Shown: positions 10,426-20,800, counted from the stretch's first letter. The stretch is 64,000 nt of DNA from Polyangia bacterium (GCA_030427835.1 JAUICN010000008.1:62001-126000); one strand, 5' to 3'. Numbers and translations are program-made. The notes: generated from the letters alone by a model not told the origin.

Positions 10426-11376
10426 ATGAATGTGCCCGCCCGACAACCCATTCTGATTACGCTTCTCCTTTTCCCTGTTCTCTGCACGGCCTGCGGTGGA
10501 GCCACACCCAGCACCGCAACACCTCCGAAACAAGGTGCGGCAACCCAGGGCTCAGAGGATCACACCACGATCCCACACGTAGCCCCGCAGGATGAATCCC
10601 AACCGAGAACTCCCCAAAGTGCGCACGGAGGGCAACACGAGGAAGTATCGTCACCCACAGCTCAAAATGAACAGGCAGAAGGTGAGCAGACAGGGATCGC
10701 ACAACCAGAATCCACACCCGTACAACCTGCGCCACCCATCCCACGCACGGGTCCCATCACAGTCGTCATGCTGCCCCGCTACGGCACCCTGGTACATCTC
10801 AGCCGAGAAGTCGTACAGGCCACGGATGCGGCACTCCACGCAAGCCTTCTTGCAGCGGATTTTGAAGTCGTCGATCACGCACAACGCACCATACTTGCCC
10901 CTCAGGTCCCTTTTGGATGCGAAGATACCTGCGCAAGAAAAATTCTCCCCAACGTTCAAGCAGACGCAGCCATCAGACTCATCCTGTGGGATGCGGACTT
11001 GCCCACGGAGGATGATCCATTCGGAAAGGAATCGTTTGAAATAGATCCTGATCCGGAGATGCCGTGTTTCACACCCTCCTTTTCAGAAACATCCTTGTCC
11101 GCAGATGATTCTTCACTATCCATGGACGAACTATCCCTGGCAGCAGAGGTGCCAAGAGATTTCTACACAGAACCTTCATGCCTCTACATGGTGGCTATCG
11201 TTCTCCACGACGCGCACCATAGCTACTCGATCGGAAGCTCCATCATGACAGCGCACCCTGAAAAATATATTCCAAAAATGATTCAAGACCTCGCAGACGC
11301 ATACAGAAGAAACGACATGCCCATATGCGATTCTGGAGAAGATCAAGACACCCCTTGCAAATATGCCGATCCATAG
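10426..11376 (+). CDS. Putative lipoprotein related to the preceding PEGA proteins
   Basis: 316 residues from ATG 10426; an upstream in-frame ATG at 10366 would bury the signal peptide. The signal is PILITLLLFPVLCTAC, with Cys as the likely lipidation site. A Gln/Thr/Pro-rich linker (about 25-100) leads to a domain starting ITVVMLPRYGTL and containing CEDTCARKI and AIRLILWD. These match in order the WVMLDRTGDV, CTTERCIAG and AIQIGLW blocks of the preceding protein, so the two appear paralogous. There is no PEGA module here and function is unknown. The last 14 bp overlap the rhodanese gene, which suggests co-translation. Confidence 0.68.
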   Translation: MNVPARQPILITLLLFPVLCTACGGATPSTATPPKQGAATQGSEDHTTIPHVAPQDESQPRTPQSAHGGQHEEVSSPTAQNEQAEGEQTGIAQPESTPVQPAPPIPRTGPITVVMLPRYGTLVHLSREVVQATDAALHASLLAADFEVVDHAQRTILAPQVPFGCEDTCARKILPNVQADAAIRLILWDADLPTEDDPFGKESFEIDPDPEMPCFTPSFSETSLSADDSSLSMDELSLAAEVPRDFYTEPSCLYMVAIVLHDAHHSYSIGSSIMTAHPEKYIPKMIQDLADAYRRNDMPICDSGEDQDTPCKYADP

Positions 11377-11911
11377 AGAACGCCACCGATTCTACGTACT
11401 TGTCGCGCTGGTCGCCGTTGCACCAATGGGGGCATTGGCCTGGGAGCCATCTCCCCTCTCAGTCAAACCTGCCATCGAGCTGCGCTACCCGGGCGTGCCT
11501 TGGGTCACGGGCCACGAACTTTCAAAAGAACTTCGCAAACCAGAACAGTCGCAACCCATCCTGCTCGACGTGCGCACCGCAGAAGAGTTTGCGGTGAGCC
11601 ATCTCAAATCCGCCAGCCGGGTCTCACCCGGCGCCACAAACATCGCAGCCCTGCAACTTCCCCGAAACAAGCCCATCGTCGTCTATTGCTCCCTCGGCTT
11701 TCGCAGTGCCGCCCTCGCCAAACGCCTGCAAGCCGCTGGCTACACAAACATCCGCAACCTCTCCGGCGGCATCTTCCACTGGGCCCACCAGCACCGCCCC
11801 CTCTACCGAACCACCTCAGAGGACAAACAACGCGCCCAACATGTCCACCCCTACGACAGCACCTGGGGCCGGTTCCTTCAGCCCCAGTACCACCCACCCG
11901 CCAGTTCCTAG
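11363..11911 (+). CDS. Periplasmic single-domain rhodanese (sulfurtransferase)
   Basis: 182 residues. A signal peptide (YVLVALVAVAPMGALA, before WEPS) predicts export. The rhodanese domain spans about 45-145: ILLDVRTAEEFAVSHL, then VVYCSLGFRS with catalytic Cys109 in the active loop, then AGYTNIRNLSGGI. It would carry persulfide sulfur on the cysteine; the acceptor is unknown. It overlaps the preceding lipoprotein gene by 14 bp. The His/Pro-rich tail after residue 150 is unusual. An exported rhodanese may link to the sulfur genes at 13.7-15.5 kb, but that is only proximity. Confidence 0.85.
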   Translation: MPIHRERHRFYVLVALVAVAPMGALAWEPSPLSVKPAIELRYPGVPWVTGHELSKELRKPEQSQPILLDVRTAEEFAVSHLKSASRVSPGATNIAALQLPRNKPIVVYCSLGFRSAALAKRLQAAGYTNIRNLSGGIFHWAHQHRPLYRTTSEDKQRAQHVHPYDSTWGRFLQPQYHPPASS

Positions 11912-11969
11912 GGGCACAAACCATCCTATTCACTGCATTTCCCAGCGAACCAGCTCCAACCAAGCACAA

Positions 11970-12026
11970 ATAACGTCCACTTTACTGGACGGTAAAGTTC
12001 TTTTCGTTCATTATTATGGACGTTAT
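11970..12026 (+). promoter_or_regulatory. Palindromic operator region of the hipBA-like pair
   Basis: Two nested perfect inverted repeats precede and overlap the hipB start: ACTTTAC (11979-11985) / GTAAAGT (11992-11998) with a 6-bp spacer, and ATAACGTCC (11970-11978) / GGACGTTAT (12018-12026), the right arm overlapping the first codons. This is what autorepression by a dimeric HipB-type protein would use. Confidence 0.6.
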
Positions 12027-12354
12027 GAGAGCCCGAGAATCGCATGTGCCTATTCCTGTGGCACGGGCAATGACAAAATTAGGTGAAGACATCCAGGAAG
12101 CACGAAAACGCCGTCGCATTCCCACTGCACTGATGGCCCAACGGGCCTCCATCAGCCGCACCACCCTACACAAAGTGGAACGTGGGGATCCCGGCGTATC
12201 CATGGGTACCTACGCCACCGTATTGTTTGTACTGGGCCTGGAACACGGCTTAGCGGAACTGGCGGACCTCACCCATGACCCGCTCGGCCTACAACTGGAA
12301 GAAGAACAACTCCCCGAACGGATCCGAACCCGAAAGAAGAGATCCCAGGGGTAA
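12016..12354 (+). CDS. hipB: HipB-like XRE-family transcriptional regulator (antitoxin)
   Basis: 112 residues. A helix-turn-helix of the XRE/Cro type spans about 25-80 (LGEDIQEARKRRRIPTALMAQ, then RASISRTTLHKVERGDPGVSMGTYATVLFVLGL). In hipBA systems this protein binds the operator and the HipA kinase. It is followed after 5 bp by a hipA-like gene, the standard order. A second in-frame ATG at 12025 is equally possible, and both lie inside the right arm of the operator palindrome. Confidence 0.85.
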   Translation: MDVMRARESHVPIPVARAMTKLGEDIQEARKRRRIPTALMAQRASISRTTLHKVERGDPGVSMGTYATVLFVLGLEHGLAELADLTHDPLGLQLEEEQLPERIRTRKKRSQG

Positions 12355-12359
12355 CCTCC

Positions 12360-13616
12360 ATGACAGTCAAAAAAATACTTGTCCATATGGACCTCCTAAA
12401 GACCACGATTCGGGTGGGCACACTCTACCCCCACGTCCGCCGTGGACGCGAGAGTGCCACATTCGAATACGACAAAGACTGGCTTCGAAACCCGGTTCGT
12501 TTTCCGTTGGAACCTGCACTCAGTCTGGGCGAGGGGCCCTTTCATACCCCTGCAAACAAGGCGCTGTTCGGTTCCCTAGGGGACTCCTCTCCCGACCGCT
12601 GGGGTCGCGTCCTCATGCGCCGGGCCGAACGACAAAACGCACGGCAGGAAAACCGCACCCCCCGCACCCTCTGGGAATCGGACTACCTCCTATCCGTCAA
12701 CGACATCGCTCGACAGGGGGCACTTCGGTTCTCCACTTCGGACACGGGCCCCTACCTTGCGCCCGACAACCACCCCCCCATTCCACCATGGGTCAAACTG
12801 TCCGCACTGCTGTCCGCCGCCACCCTCATCACCCAAGACACCGCAACCGAAAACGATCTAAGGCTCCTCCTCGCACCAGGGTCCTCCCTCGGAGGGGCCC
12901 GTCCCAAGGCATCCGTGCAAGAAAAAGGGGGCGCTCTCGCGATTGCAAAGTTTCCTCACACAGAGGACGAAGTCGATGTGGTCAGCTGGGAAGCCGTCAC
13001 CTTACAACTGGCAAAACGGGCGGGAATCCCCACACCCACATGGGAAAAGGTCACCGTAAAAAGAAAGCCCGTGCTCATCGTGCGCCGCTTCGATCGAATA
13101 GGCGCAGAACGCATTCCATTTCTCTCGGCCATGAGCATGATCGGCGCCGCCGACAACGAAACCCACAGCTATCTAGAAATCGCAGACGCCCTGCGCCGCC
13201 ACAGCGCATCCCCCAAGCAAGACCTACATCAACTGTGGCGACGCATGGTGTTCAACATTCTCGTATCCAACACCGACGATCATCTACGCAACCATGGCTT
13301 CCTCTACCAGGGCCAGCAGGGCTGGAACCTCTCCCCTGCCTACGACCTCAACCCGGTACCCGTGGATATTCGCCCCCGTATTCTCTCCACCGCCATCGAC
13401 GAACAGGACACCACCGCATCCCTGGAACTCGCATACCATGTCGCCAACTACTTTGAACTGAACCCCCAACAGGCGAGGTCTGTCGCAAAAGAAGTCGCCG
13501 CAGCCACCGCCACTTGGAGAGAGATTGCCACGGCGCACAAACTCAAAAACGCAGAAATCGAACGCATGGAAACCGCCTTCGAGCATAGAGACTCAGAACA
13601 GGCGCTCCGTTCATAG
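12360..13616 (+). CDS. hipA: HipA-like serine/threonine kinase toxin
   Basis: 418 residues, close to E. coli HipA (440). HipA phosphorylates glutamyl-tRNA synthetase and causes growth arrest; the substrate here is unknown. Seen: a HipA N-terminal domain (GSLGDSSPDRWGRVL, 71-85), the phosphate-loop region SSLGGARPKA (175-184), a hinge VLIVRRFDR (238-246), the catalytic loop NTDDHLRNHGF (304-314) and the metal-binding SPAYDLNP (325-332). All key kinase residues appear intact, so it is probably active. It lies 5 bp behind hipB and is likely controlled by the same operator. Confidence 0.87.
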   Translation: MTVKKILVHMDLLKTTIRVGTLYPHVRRGRESATFEYDKDWLRNPVRFPLEPALSLGEGPFHTPANKALFGSLGDSSPDRWGRVLMRRAERQNARQENRTPRTLWESDYLLSVNDIARQGALRFSTSDTGPYLAPDNHPPIPPWVKLSALLSAATLITQDTATENDLRLLLAPGSSLGGARPKASVQEKGGALAIAKFPHTEDEVDVVSWEAVTLQLAKRAGIPTPTWEKVTVKRKPVLIVRRFDRIGAERIPFLSAMSMIGAADNETHSYLEIADALRRHSASPKQDLHQLWRRMVFNILVSNTDDHLRNHGFLYQGQQGWNLSPAYDLNPVPVDIRPRILSTAIDEQDTTASLELAYHVANYFELNPQQARSVAKEVAAATATWREIATAHKLKNAEIERMETAFEHRDSEQALRS

Positions 13617-13704
13617 GGCCAGGACACCTGAACTCGTTTCCAAACAAACCAATACCACCCACCGAGCCGGTAACCCCTGGGAGAGGGTCTGCTAGACCGT
13701 TCCC

Positions 13705-14763
13705 ATGCATCAGGATCCCCTGGGCACGCTTTCGCGGTACCCCACCGTCACCCTTTCCCACAGCCCCACACCACTCGAGGCCCTACCCAACCTGTCGCGC
13801 CATGCGGGCGGGGCAAACATTTGGATCAAGCGTGACGACTGCACAGGCCTTGCATTGGGTGGCAACAAGGTGCGCAAGCTGGAGTATTACGTGGGCGAAG
13901 CCCGCGCCCAGGGCGCCGACACCCTGCTCATTACGGGTGCGGTGCAATCCAACTACATTCGCATGACCGTTGCCGCGGCCCGCCGCTGCGGCATGGATTG
14001 CCATGTGCAGCTGGAGGAACGGGTCGCTAGCCCAGATCCAAACTACCGCAACTCCGGCAACGTACTTCTGGATCGGCTCATGGGCGCCACGATCCACAGC
14101 TACCCCGTGGGCGAAGACGAAGCCGGTGCCGACCGCAATCTACACCGTATTGCCGACTCCCTTCGTGCACAGGGCAAGTCCCCCTATGTCATTGCCCTCG
14201 GACCGGGTGGCAAACAACTGGGTGCCCTGGGTTACGTTCACGCAGCCCGGGAACTCCACAGGCAACTCGCTGGACGAGATCTGACCATGGATGAAATCGT
14301 GGTGGCCACCGGAAGCGGCCAAACCCACGCAGGCCTCCTGTTTGGATTGCGGGCGTTGGGGCATACCCTACGCGTGACCGGCATCTGTGTACGGCGAAAT
14401 GCAAAACTGCAGTACCCACGGGTTCGCGATCTTTTTGGCAAGATTTCCTCCCTCCTAGAAATCGCCTCCCCTGCCACCGAGGCAGACATCCACCTTGACG
14501 ACGACTTCCTGGCACCCGGCTACGGTAAGCTAAACCCCGCCACCCTCAGGGCCATTCAAGCCGCCGCCCAAAGCGAGGGCATTCTTACGGACCCGGTCTA
14601 CAGCGGAAAGTCCATGGCGGGCTTGCTACACCGAGCACAGGCACTAGTTCAGACACCAGGACCCGAGAAAAACGTTCTTTTCATTCACACGGGTGGCGCG
14701 CCCTCCATTTTCGCCTACGAACCGGAGCTTACCGGAGCTCTGGAAGGTTCTTCGGCGGTCTAG
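13705..14763 (+). CDS. dcyD: PLP-dependent D-cysteine desulfhydrase / ACC-deaminase family enzyme
   Basis: 352 residues, family-typical length. Members use pyridoxal phosphate to release sulfide and ammonia from (D-)cysteine, or to open 1-aminocyclopropane-1-carboxylate. Seen: WIKRDDCTGLALGGNKVRKLE with PLP lysine Lys55, GAVQSNYIRMTVAAA, TGSGQTHAGLLFG (phosphate cradle) and TDPVYSGKSMAGL near the C-terminus. The D-cysteine assignment rests on overall resemblance to DcyD; substrate choice within the family is hard to fix from sequence. It is followed after 2 bp by a TSUP exporter. No Shine-Dalgarno precedes the ATG. Confidence 0.8.
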   Translation: MHQDPLGTLSRYPTVTLSHSPTPLEALPNLSRHAGGANIWIKRDDCTGLALGGNKVRKLEYYVGEARAQGADTLLITGAVQSNYIRMTVAAARRCGMDCHVQLEERVASPDPNYRNSGNVLLDRLMGATIHSYPVGEDEAGADRNLHRIADSLRAQGKSPYVIALGPGGKQLGALGYVHAARELHRQLAGRDLTMDEIVVATGSGQTHAGLLFGLRALGHTLRVTGICVRRNAKLQYPRVRDLFGKISSLLEIASPATEADIHLDDDFLAPGYGKLNPATLRAIQAAAQSEGILTDPVYSGKSMAGLLHRAQALVQTPGPEKNVLFIHTGGAPSIFAYEPELTGALEGSSAV

Positions 14764-14765
14764 CC

Positions 14766-15512
14766 ATGCTCATCCTTCTATTTGGATTTATCGCCGGAAG
14801 CCTCATCGGGCTTTTCGGTATCGGCGGCGTCATTCTAGTTCCGCTATTGGTCACCGTAGCCGGCATGGATCTCCACACGGCCATGGCCTCCACAAGCTTT
14901 AGCTTTCTTCTTCCCGGCATCGTTGGAGTCGCGGCCTACCACCGAAAAAAGTTAGTTCCCCTACCCGAACTGGGCTGGTTGTCGGTGGGCCTTGTTCCCG
15001 CCGCATTCTTTGGTGCAAAACTCAACGCAGCCCTTGGCAGCAACATACTCACCATCCTGCTCGGCAGCCTAGTGGGCCTTTCTGGATTGCACGCACTACT
15101 CCACCGATCCGCTCCCAACCAAACGAGTGCAACGCAGACAGACACCCGAAAGCTACCCAGACCACTCTACATCCTGATGGGGCTGGCGGTTGGTGTCGGT
15201 TCCACCCTGACCGGCACCGGTGGCCCCGTCATTCTTGTACCCATACTGCTCGCCCTGGGCGCCGCACCCATCGCAGCGGTCGGCCTAAGCCAGGGGGCAC
15301 AGCTTCCCATCGCGGTGCTCGCCAGCATCGCCTTTTACCTGGAAGGCAACCTGGACCTGGCCCTCGGTCTCAAGCTCGGTATTTCCCAGGCATTCGGTGT
15401 TCTGCTGGGCGCATGGATTGCCCCCAAACTCCCAGCCGCACGCCTCAAGAAACTCATCGCCGTGGCCCTGCTGGGCGTGGGTGCCCTCATCGTCGCCAAG
15501 GTCCTCCGATGA
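14766..15512 (+). CDS. TSUP (TauE/SafE) family sulfur-compound permease
   Basis: 248 residues with about eight hydrophobic helices in two internal repeats. Each half has a Gly-rich motif: GSLIGLFGIGGVILVPLL near the start and GVGSTLTGTGGPVILVPILL in the second half. This is the TSUP family hallmark; members move sulfite, sulfoacetate or similar anions across the inner membrane. It begins 2 bp after the desulfhydrase gene, so the two are co-transcribed, which fits removal of a sulfur product. The substrate is inferred from context. Confidence 0.83.
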   Translation: MLILLFGFIAGSLIGLFGIGGVILVPLLVTVAGMDLHTAMASTSFSFLLPGIVGVAAYHRKKLVPLPELGWLSVGLVPAAFFGAKLNAALGSNILTILLGSLVGLSGLHALLHRSAPNQTSATQTDTRKLPRPLYILMGLAVGVGSTLTGTGGPVILVPILLALGAAPIAAVGLSQGAQLPIAVLASIAFYLEGNLDLALGLKLGISQAFGVLLGAWIAPKLPAARLKKLIAVALLGVGALIVAKVLR

Positions 15513-15525
15513 CAGAGATTCTCCC

Positions 15526-16944
15526 ATGACCACTGAAAGCAAACTCCCACCCAAACTCCAGTTCTACCTGCCAGCGGGTGGCGCACTCCCGCTCATCACC
15601 ATGGTTGCAGGCATCCTGTGGCTCGCCTCCATGGGAATGGCGGCCTCCAAACCCTTCTGGGCCTGTGGGTGGCTGGGCCTTACGGTCGGGCTTCTCTTTT
15701 CAAAAAACAGAACAGATTATTGCAACGCGTTGATGCGTGGCATCGCCGACTACAACGGCATCGTCATCATCGTGGCCTGGATTTTCGCAAGTGTCCTGGG
15801 CAAAGTGATGGTGGCAGCCGGGCTCGTCAATGGTGTGCTGTGGCTTGGCCTTTCCACCGGGGTCACAGGCCCCACGTTCACCGTCGTCACCTTCATCGCG
15901 GCCATGCTCTTTGCGGCCGGCTCAGGCACCTCCAACGGCACAGCCCTCGCCCTATCCCCGGTGCTCTTTCCCGCCGGCGTATTTCTCGGCGCCGACCCCA
16001 CCGCAGTGGCCCTAGCCATCCTCAGTGGCGGCGCCTTTGGCGACAACGTGGCTCCCATTTCTGACACCACCATCGTCAGCGCCTACTCCCAGGGCGCCAC
16101 CATGCGCGACGTGGTCGCCACCCGTTTCCCCCTGGCCATCACCGCCGCCGCCATCGCCGCCATCGCCCTCTTTGCCTTTGGCGGATCGTCCCAGGCTGTG
16201 CAGGATCTTCCCACCCTGTCCTCCCAGGCGGACGCACGAAGTGCGTGGCTCTTTCTGCCCCTGGCGGTTGTACTGGTGAGCGCGCTCAAAAACCGCCACA
16301 TCATCGAATCCCTCAGCTACGGCATCGCCAGCGCCATGATCCTGGGCCTGGCCCTGGGCAACCTGAGTCTCGCCCAAATCTTTCACGTGCCCGACGTCCG
16401 GGGTGAATCCACGGGCATCATTCAAAACGGTGTCGCCGGCGTCACGGGCCCCATCCTCTTTGTGGTGTTTGTCATGGGCGCGGTTCAAATCTTCCGTGAC
16501 AGCGGGCTGCTCCGAAGATTCCTCGACCTCTGCAATCGATCCTTTGTCCACACCATTCGTGGTGCGGAAATCATGATCACCGCCGTGAGCATGGCAGCCT
16601 CCGCCCTAGTCACCACCAACGGTGCCGCCATCCTCCTTGTGGGCCCCACCCTCGTTCGCAACCTGGGCGAGCGCTTTCACCTCAGCCCCGCCCGCCGCGC
16701 CAACCTCATGGACTGCGGCGTGTGCTCCCTGTTCTACATGTTGCCCTGGAGCCTCGGCGTACTCGTCTGGCACAGCTCCATCGAAGACGCGGCCGACGCC
16801 TACCAACTCCAGGCCCCCCCAGTCACCTCTTCCTTCCTCGCCCCCTACCCCGCCGCCCTACTACTCGTACTCATCCTCTCCATTGCCACAGGCTGGCAAC
16901 GCCGCTTCACCCAACGAAACCCCAAGGCCGAACAGAACGTCTAG
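15526..16944 (+). CDS. NhaC-type Na+/H+ antiporter family protein
   Basis: 472 residues from ATG 15526; longer in-frame extensions overlap the previous gene without a signal. About twelve membrane helices. Family features: GTSNGTALALSPVLFPAG, SGGAFGDNVAPISDTTIVSA (the NhaC/DASS-like SDTT motif), and a second-half counterpart around TNGAAILLVGPTLV and GVCSLFYMLPWSLGVLVW. NhaC members exchange Na+ (or an organic anion) for H+. It begins 13 bp after the TSUP gene, so it probably belongs to that operon, and a sulfur-linked organic substrate is possible. Confidence 0.82.
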   Translation: MTTESKLPPKLQFYLPAGGALPLITMVAGILWLASMGMAASKPFWACGWLGLTVGLLFSKNRTDYCNALMRGIADYNGIVIIVAWIFASVLGKVMVAAGLVNGVLWLGLSTGVTGPTFTVVTFIAAMLFAAGSGTSNGTALALSPVLFPAGVFLGADPTAVALAILSGGAFGDNVAPISDTTIVSAYSQGATMRDVVATRFPLAITAAAIAAIALFAFGGSSQAVQDLPTLSSQADARSAWLFLPLAVVLVSALKNRHIIESLSYGIASAMILGLALGNLSLAQIFHVPDVRGESTGIIQNGVAGVTGPILFVVFVMGAVQIFRDSGLLRRFLDLCNRSFVHTIRGAEIMITAVSMAASALVTTNGAAILLVGPTLVRNLGERFHLSPARRANLMDCGVCSLFYMLPWSLGVLVWHSSIEDAADAYQLQAPPVTSSFLAPYPAALLLVLILSIATGWQRRFTQRNPKAEQNV

Positions 16945-17098
16945 CATCACCGACCCATGGGCTGGTTTTCATGTTCGACACCGCCCGCCTGGCCACAGAA
17001 GCAGCCAGTAAGATCGCCCAATGGCTCCGATGCCACAGGCAGAAACACCAAAGTCAGCAACAATCCTATTTGGCGTGGTCTTTGCTGGTTCAGAGACC

Positions 17099-17839
17099 AT
17101 GTCGTACTTCAATCAACTCCTGTGGATCCTCATCACACTCACCGCCAGTGGCTGCACTCTTGCGAACGACACAAATACCAAAACACAGGAAGATTTTGAC
17201 CAGGAAGCCGTTTTCGAAAACCAACACAGTGAAGGCGAAGCTTGTGAGGACACTACCACCCTCCGTTTCGCGGGCGACTGCTACCCAAAGAACACCGAAG
17301 TTGCTTCCATTCACCTCGGTGAAGTTCAGATCCAACGAATCGTGAACGGCGCGCCCATCGAAGTGCACCCCTACTACCAGGGCTACGTGGTCTCCTGGCA
17401 TGTGGGCTTCTCCCCGGAGGTTTCACTGCTAAACACTTCCATCGAACTTGAAATCCAGGATCCAAATATCGACGCTTGGCACACCATCTTGCCAAACCTC
17501 ACCGTATGGGAACGGGATCCAGATGCAGAAAGCAGCCCAGGGCAACATACTCCAGGGCAACACACTCCAGGTCGACTCACCCTAGAGCAACTGCTCAACA
17601 CAGGCGTGCACTACCGAGCAAGAAGCGGAAACGACGTGCGGCGAAGTGGGCCAAGCAACCAGTTCCTGCTCGGATCAGGCCTGTTCGACACACGCGAGCT
17701 CAGCGCAGCACAACCGGACGAACACGCCGACCCTGATGCAGACGGAAACCCAGTCCACTTCATCGCCCAGGACACCAGCGGCGCAGAACAGGGCACCGCC
17801 CATGCCGCTACCCTTCGCATCACGCTGTACGCACCCTGA
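17099..17839 (+). CDS. Putative lipoprotein, unknown function
   Basis: 246 residues from ATG 17099. An in-frame start at 17021 exists but would hide the signal peptide. Signal: YFNQLLWILITLTASGC, a good lipobox (ASGC). The mature protein is acidic and looks beta-rich; a short Pro/Gly/His-rich segment comes from a duplicated 15-bp DNA repeat (17537-17551 and 17552-17566). I see no known domain. It stands alone, facing the large minus-strand lipoprotein gene, with a 47-bp convergent gap. Confidence 0.68.
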   Translation: MSYFNQLLWILITLTASGCTLANDTNTKTQEDFDQEAVFENQHSEGEACEDTTTLRFAGDCYPKNTEVASIHLGEVQIQRIVNGAPIEVHPYYQGYVVSWHVGFSPEVSLLNTSIELEIQDPNIDAWHTILPNLTVWERDPDAESSPGQHTPGQHTPGRLTLEQLLNTGVHYRARSGNDVRRSGPSNQFLLGSGLFDTRELSAAQPDEHADPDADGNPVHFIAQDTSGAEQGTAHAATLRITLYAP

Positions 17840-17886
17840 GACCCAACACAACTCCAAACGGTACAAACCCAGGCGAGCGACCTGAC

Positions 17887-20800
17887 CTATCTCGGAGGCC
17901 GGCGGCGGTCGTGGAACCAGTTTCGGTGTTCTTCTACCCACTTCTGCTGTTCCCGAGGTGCGCGGTGAGTGCACGTCACCATTTCCTCTTCGATGCCCAG
18001 TGCACCCCAGCGCACCTCCGGGCAATCGTTGGGGTTGTAGGCCACCTCAAACGCGCCCCTTCGACGCACGATGTCTTTCAGCGTGAGAGCCTGTTGTTGG
18101 CCATTACTACGTCGGTAAGAGAAAGACCGCGCCTCAAGCTGCCGCTCCAACGCGTGCCCCACATCGGCGACCGCCTTCGACACATCCTCCACAATCCCAA
18201 ACCGGGCCGGTTGCCGTGCTACCTTGCCCGGGAACCCGCGCACCGCGTCCAGGGCGATCAACAACCGCATGTCCCGTGAGGGCGTCGAGTAATCTTCCCA
18301 GGGGCCCGAGGTCTGAAACAAGTGGTCCAAGTCAGGCATTTCCACCACGGCCCAACCGTGGGCCTCCATGTACCGCACGCCATTGTCCACCGAAACCACA
18401 CGCCTGCGCACCGACTCCTCCAGGGCATCCACCAGCGTCGTCATGACCTGCTCTGCATCCCTGGGAAGGGGTTGAATCAATCCCTCCATGGCGTCGTAGA
18501 AGTCGTCCGCGGTTCCTTCGTACTGTTGCTCCGAATAGCCTGGGAACACACCGCTGCGTGTGATGTCCCGGTTGCTCATCCCATGGATCTCCCTGGATTC
18601 CTGATCAAACACCAGCGGTCGCCAGGCCTTGAACCCAGGCCCCATGGAACGTCGCTCCGGTCGAAACAAGAACGTTCCCCGCCAAAAACGCCGCAACCCG
18701 ATGGTGCCATCGGGCTGGGCATCGCTCGCAATCATCATGCCGGGACGGTCGAAGGTTTGCGGCACCCACCGGGTCACCACCAACAAATGCCCATCCGGAT
18801 CCGCGTACACCGTACCCGGTTTCAAATCCGCTCGCGTCAATGCAACAGGGTACAGGTCCGTTGCAGGGTCCTCAGGCCGTGTGCGGGCAGTCGCTGAATG
18901 CACCCCACCCTTCACATCCCGTAAAAACCGACTGAACATCTCCGCCCGACTTGGAAGAGGAATCGCCCCACCCACAGGCTCCACGTCATCAGACACTTGA
19001 AACCAGGGTAAGTTCGGTTCACCACAACTGGGGGGCCGTTCTCCCCGTCCACGGCTGCAACGCCGAAATGCAAACGGCAACCCCACCTTCCAAGCAAAGT
19101 ACGCGCGCAAAAAGTAGGGGAGGTCCGCACAATCTGGTTCCAGCCGAAGCTTGTCGTCCTCGTCCTCCCCCAAATGATTGAACAGAATGTTGCGCTCAGG
19201 ATCGCCGAGCAGCACCTGCAAGTTCGGCCAGGTCGGGGCTTCCCCAAAGGGATAGTCAAAGAGCTTTTGCACAAATAGCGCATAGAGATTCTCGGTGTCC
19301 GCTTCCCATCGCCATTTCGCATCCCACGCCGGCACACGCTTCCTGCCGTCGTCATCCATTACCACAGTTTCCATGGGCACCTGGCGCGCCTCGGGGCGCG
19401 GGCGGCGCGAGCGCACAAAAAACTGTTCGCAGGCGTACGCGTGGTCGCCATCCCGCAGAATCGCCGTCCACCGCCCCAGTTGACGGGGCACCCATTGTGC
19501 TACCCAGCCAAGCGGTTCGCCCTTGGACCACTCCACAGACACGTCGTTCACCCGCTTGCCTTCAGGATCGTACAAATCGAATGCGGCAGGTCCGTCCACG
19601 CCATCCCGATTCGCCACAACCACCACACGTGCCGCTTCTCCTGCCACCAGAACCCTGGGCGAACGGAACAACGCCACCTGCGAACTGTCCTGGCAGGTCC
19701 GCCCCCTTTCGGAGAGTTCCCCCGGAGGGCGCAAAATCGCAACCCCGTCAAGCGCAACCGGAGGCGTGGATCCAAACACCGTCACGGAGTGCACCCGTTC
19801 GAGCAGCGATCCCTTGCTGGATCCCCCGCCCAACTCCAGCCCAGTCACCGCCACCTTGCCCACCACACGATCGATTTCACAGCCCCTCTGGGTCTCCACA
19901 TCCCGGTAAGCCCACAGTGAATGCAACACCCGCGGGCGCTGTTGAGCATCCCGACCCAAATAGACCATGATGTGCCCATCCAGCCCCAGCAACGTCACGC
20001 CACTCTTCAGGGCAAGGTCCATCGTCGCCAGCTTCTGCGCCTCACCCGCTCCACCCACATCCACCGTGTACGTACCGGCGCCGGCCTGGCCCCCGCTGTT
20101 GCGTGGCAACCGCAAACCAAACTCGCCCATCGTATCCATCACAAGTCGAGAACAGTCGATCCCAAGCACCCCATCCCCGTCCAAATCCGCCCCGCCCCAC
20201 CCGTAGGCCTGGCCCACTGTGCGAAACACCGAAGTCAAGAATGCCCGCCGGGTCAGCAACACTGCGGGCATGCGTTCAGGTTCCACTGCCACCCCAGAGT
20301 TCACCACACCTGCCTCGACCCAACCCATCACATAGGGCGTCCGCACAAGGTGCATGTTGGAGGAGGCGGTTCCCCCCCGACCCGCAGAGCCCAGGTCCTC
20401 CAAAACCTCCCCCGTACGGATCGAACTGCACAGGTTCCGATCGAATCGGGGGTCCAACCGCCCTCCCAGGTCAGGTTGCCGAAGCAACGCACCCTCAATG
20501 GGAGCACATCGTAACGACGCGTCTGCAGAAACTCGGACAAATCGCCGCCCGGGCTCAGGCCCCTCGCGCCGTTGCCACAACGCAGCCCCCAAATGGGCCC
20601 CACCCTCCACCCTTTGGCCACGCCGATCCACATAGCGCCCGGACTCAATCGCCTCAGCCATGTACCCCAATCGTTCCTCCAGGGTGCGCTGCAGGGACGC
20701 TTCATCCACGTTGACCTTGGAATCAAAACGCCGCTGGGTTCGGCTTGGCCCTTCCGAATCCGCCGACCCCTCCCGCCGAGATCCATGTTCCCATCCCACA

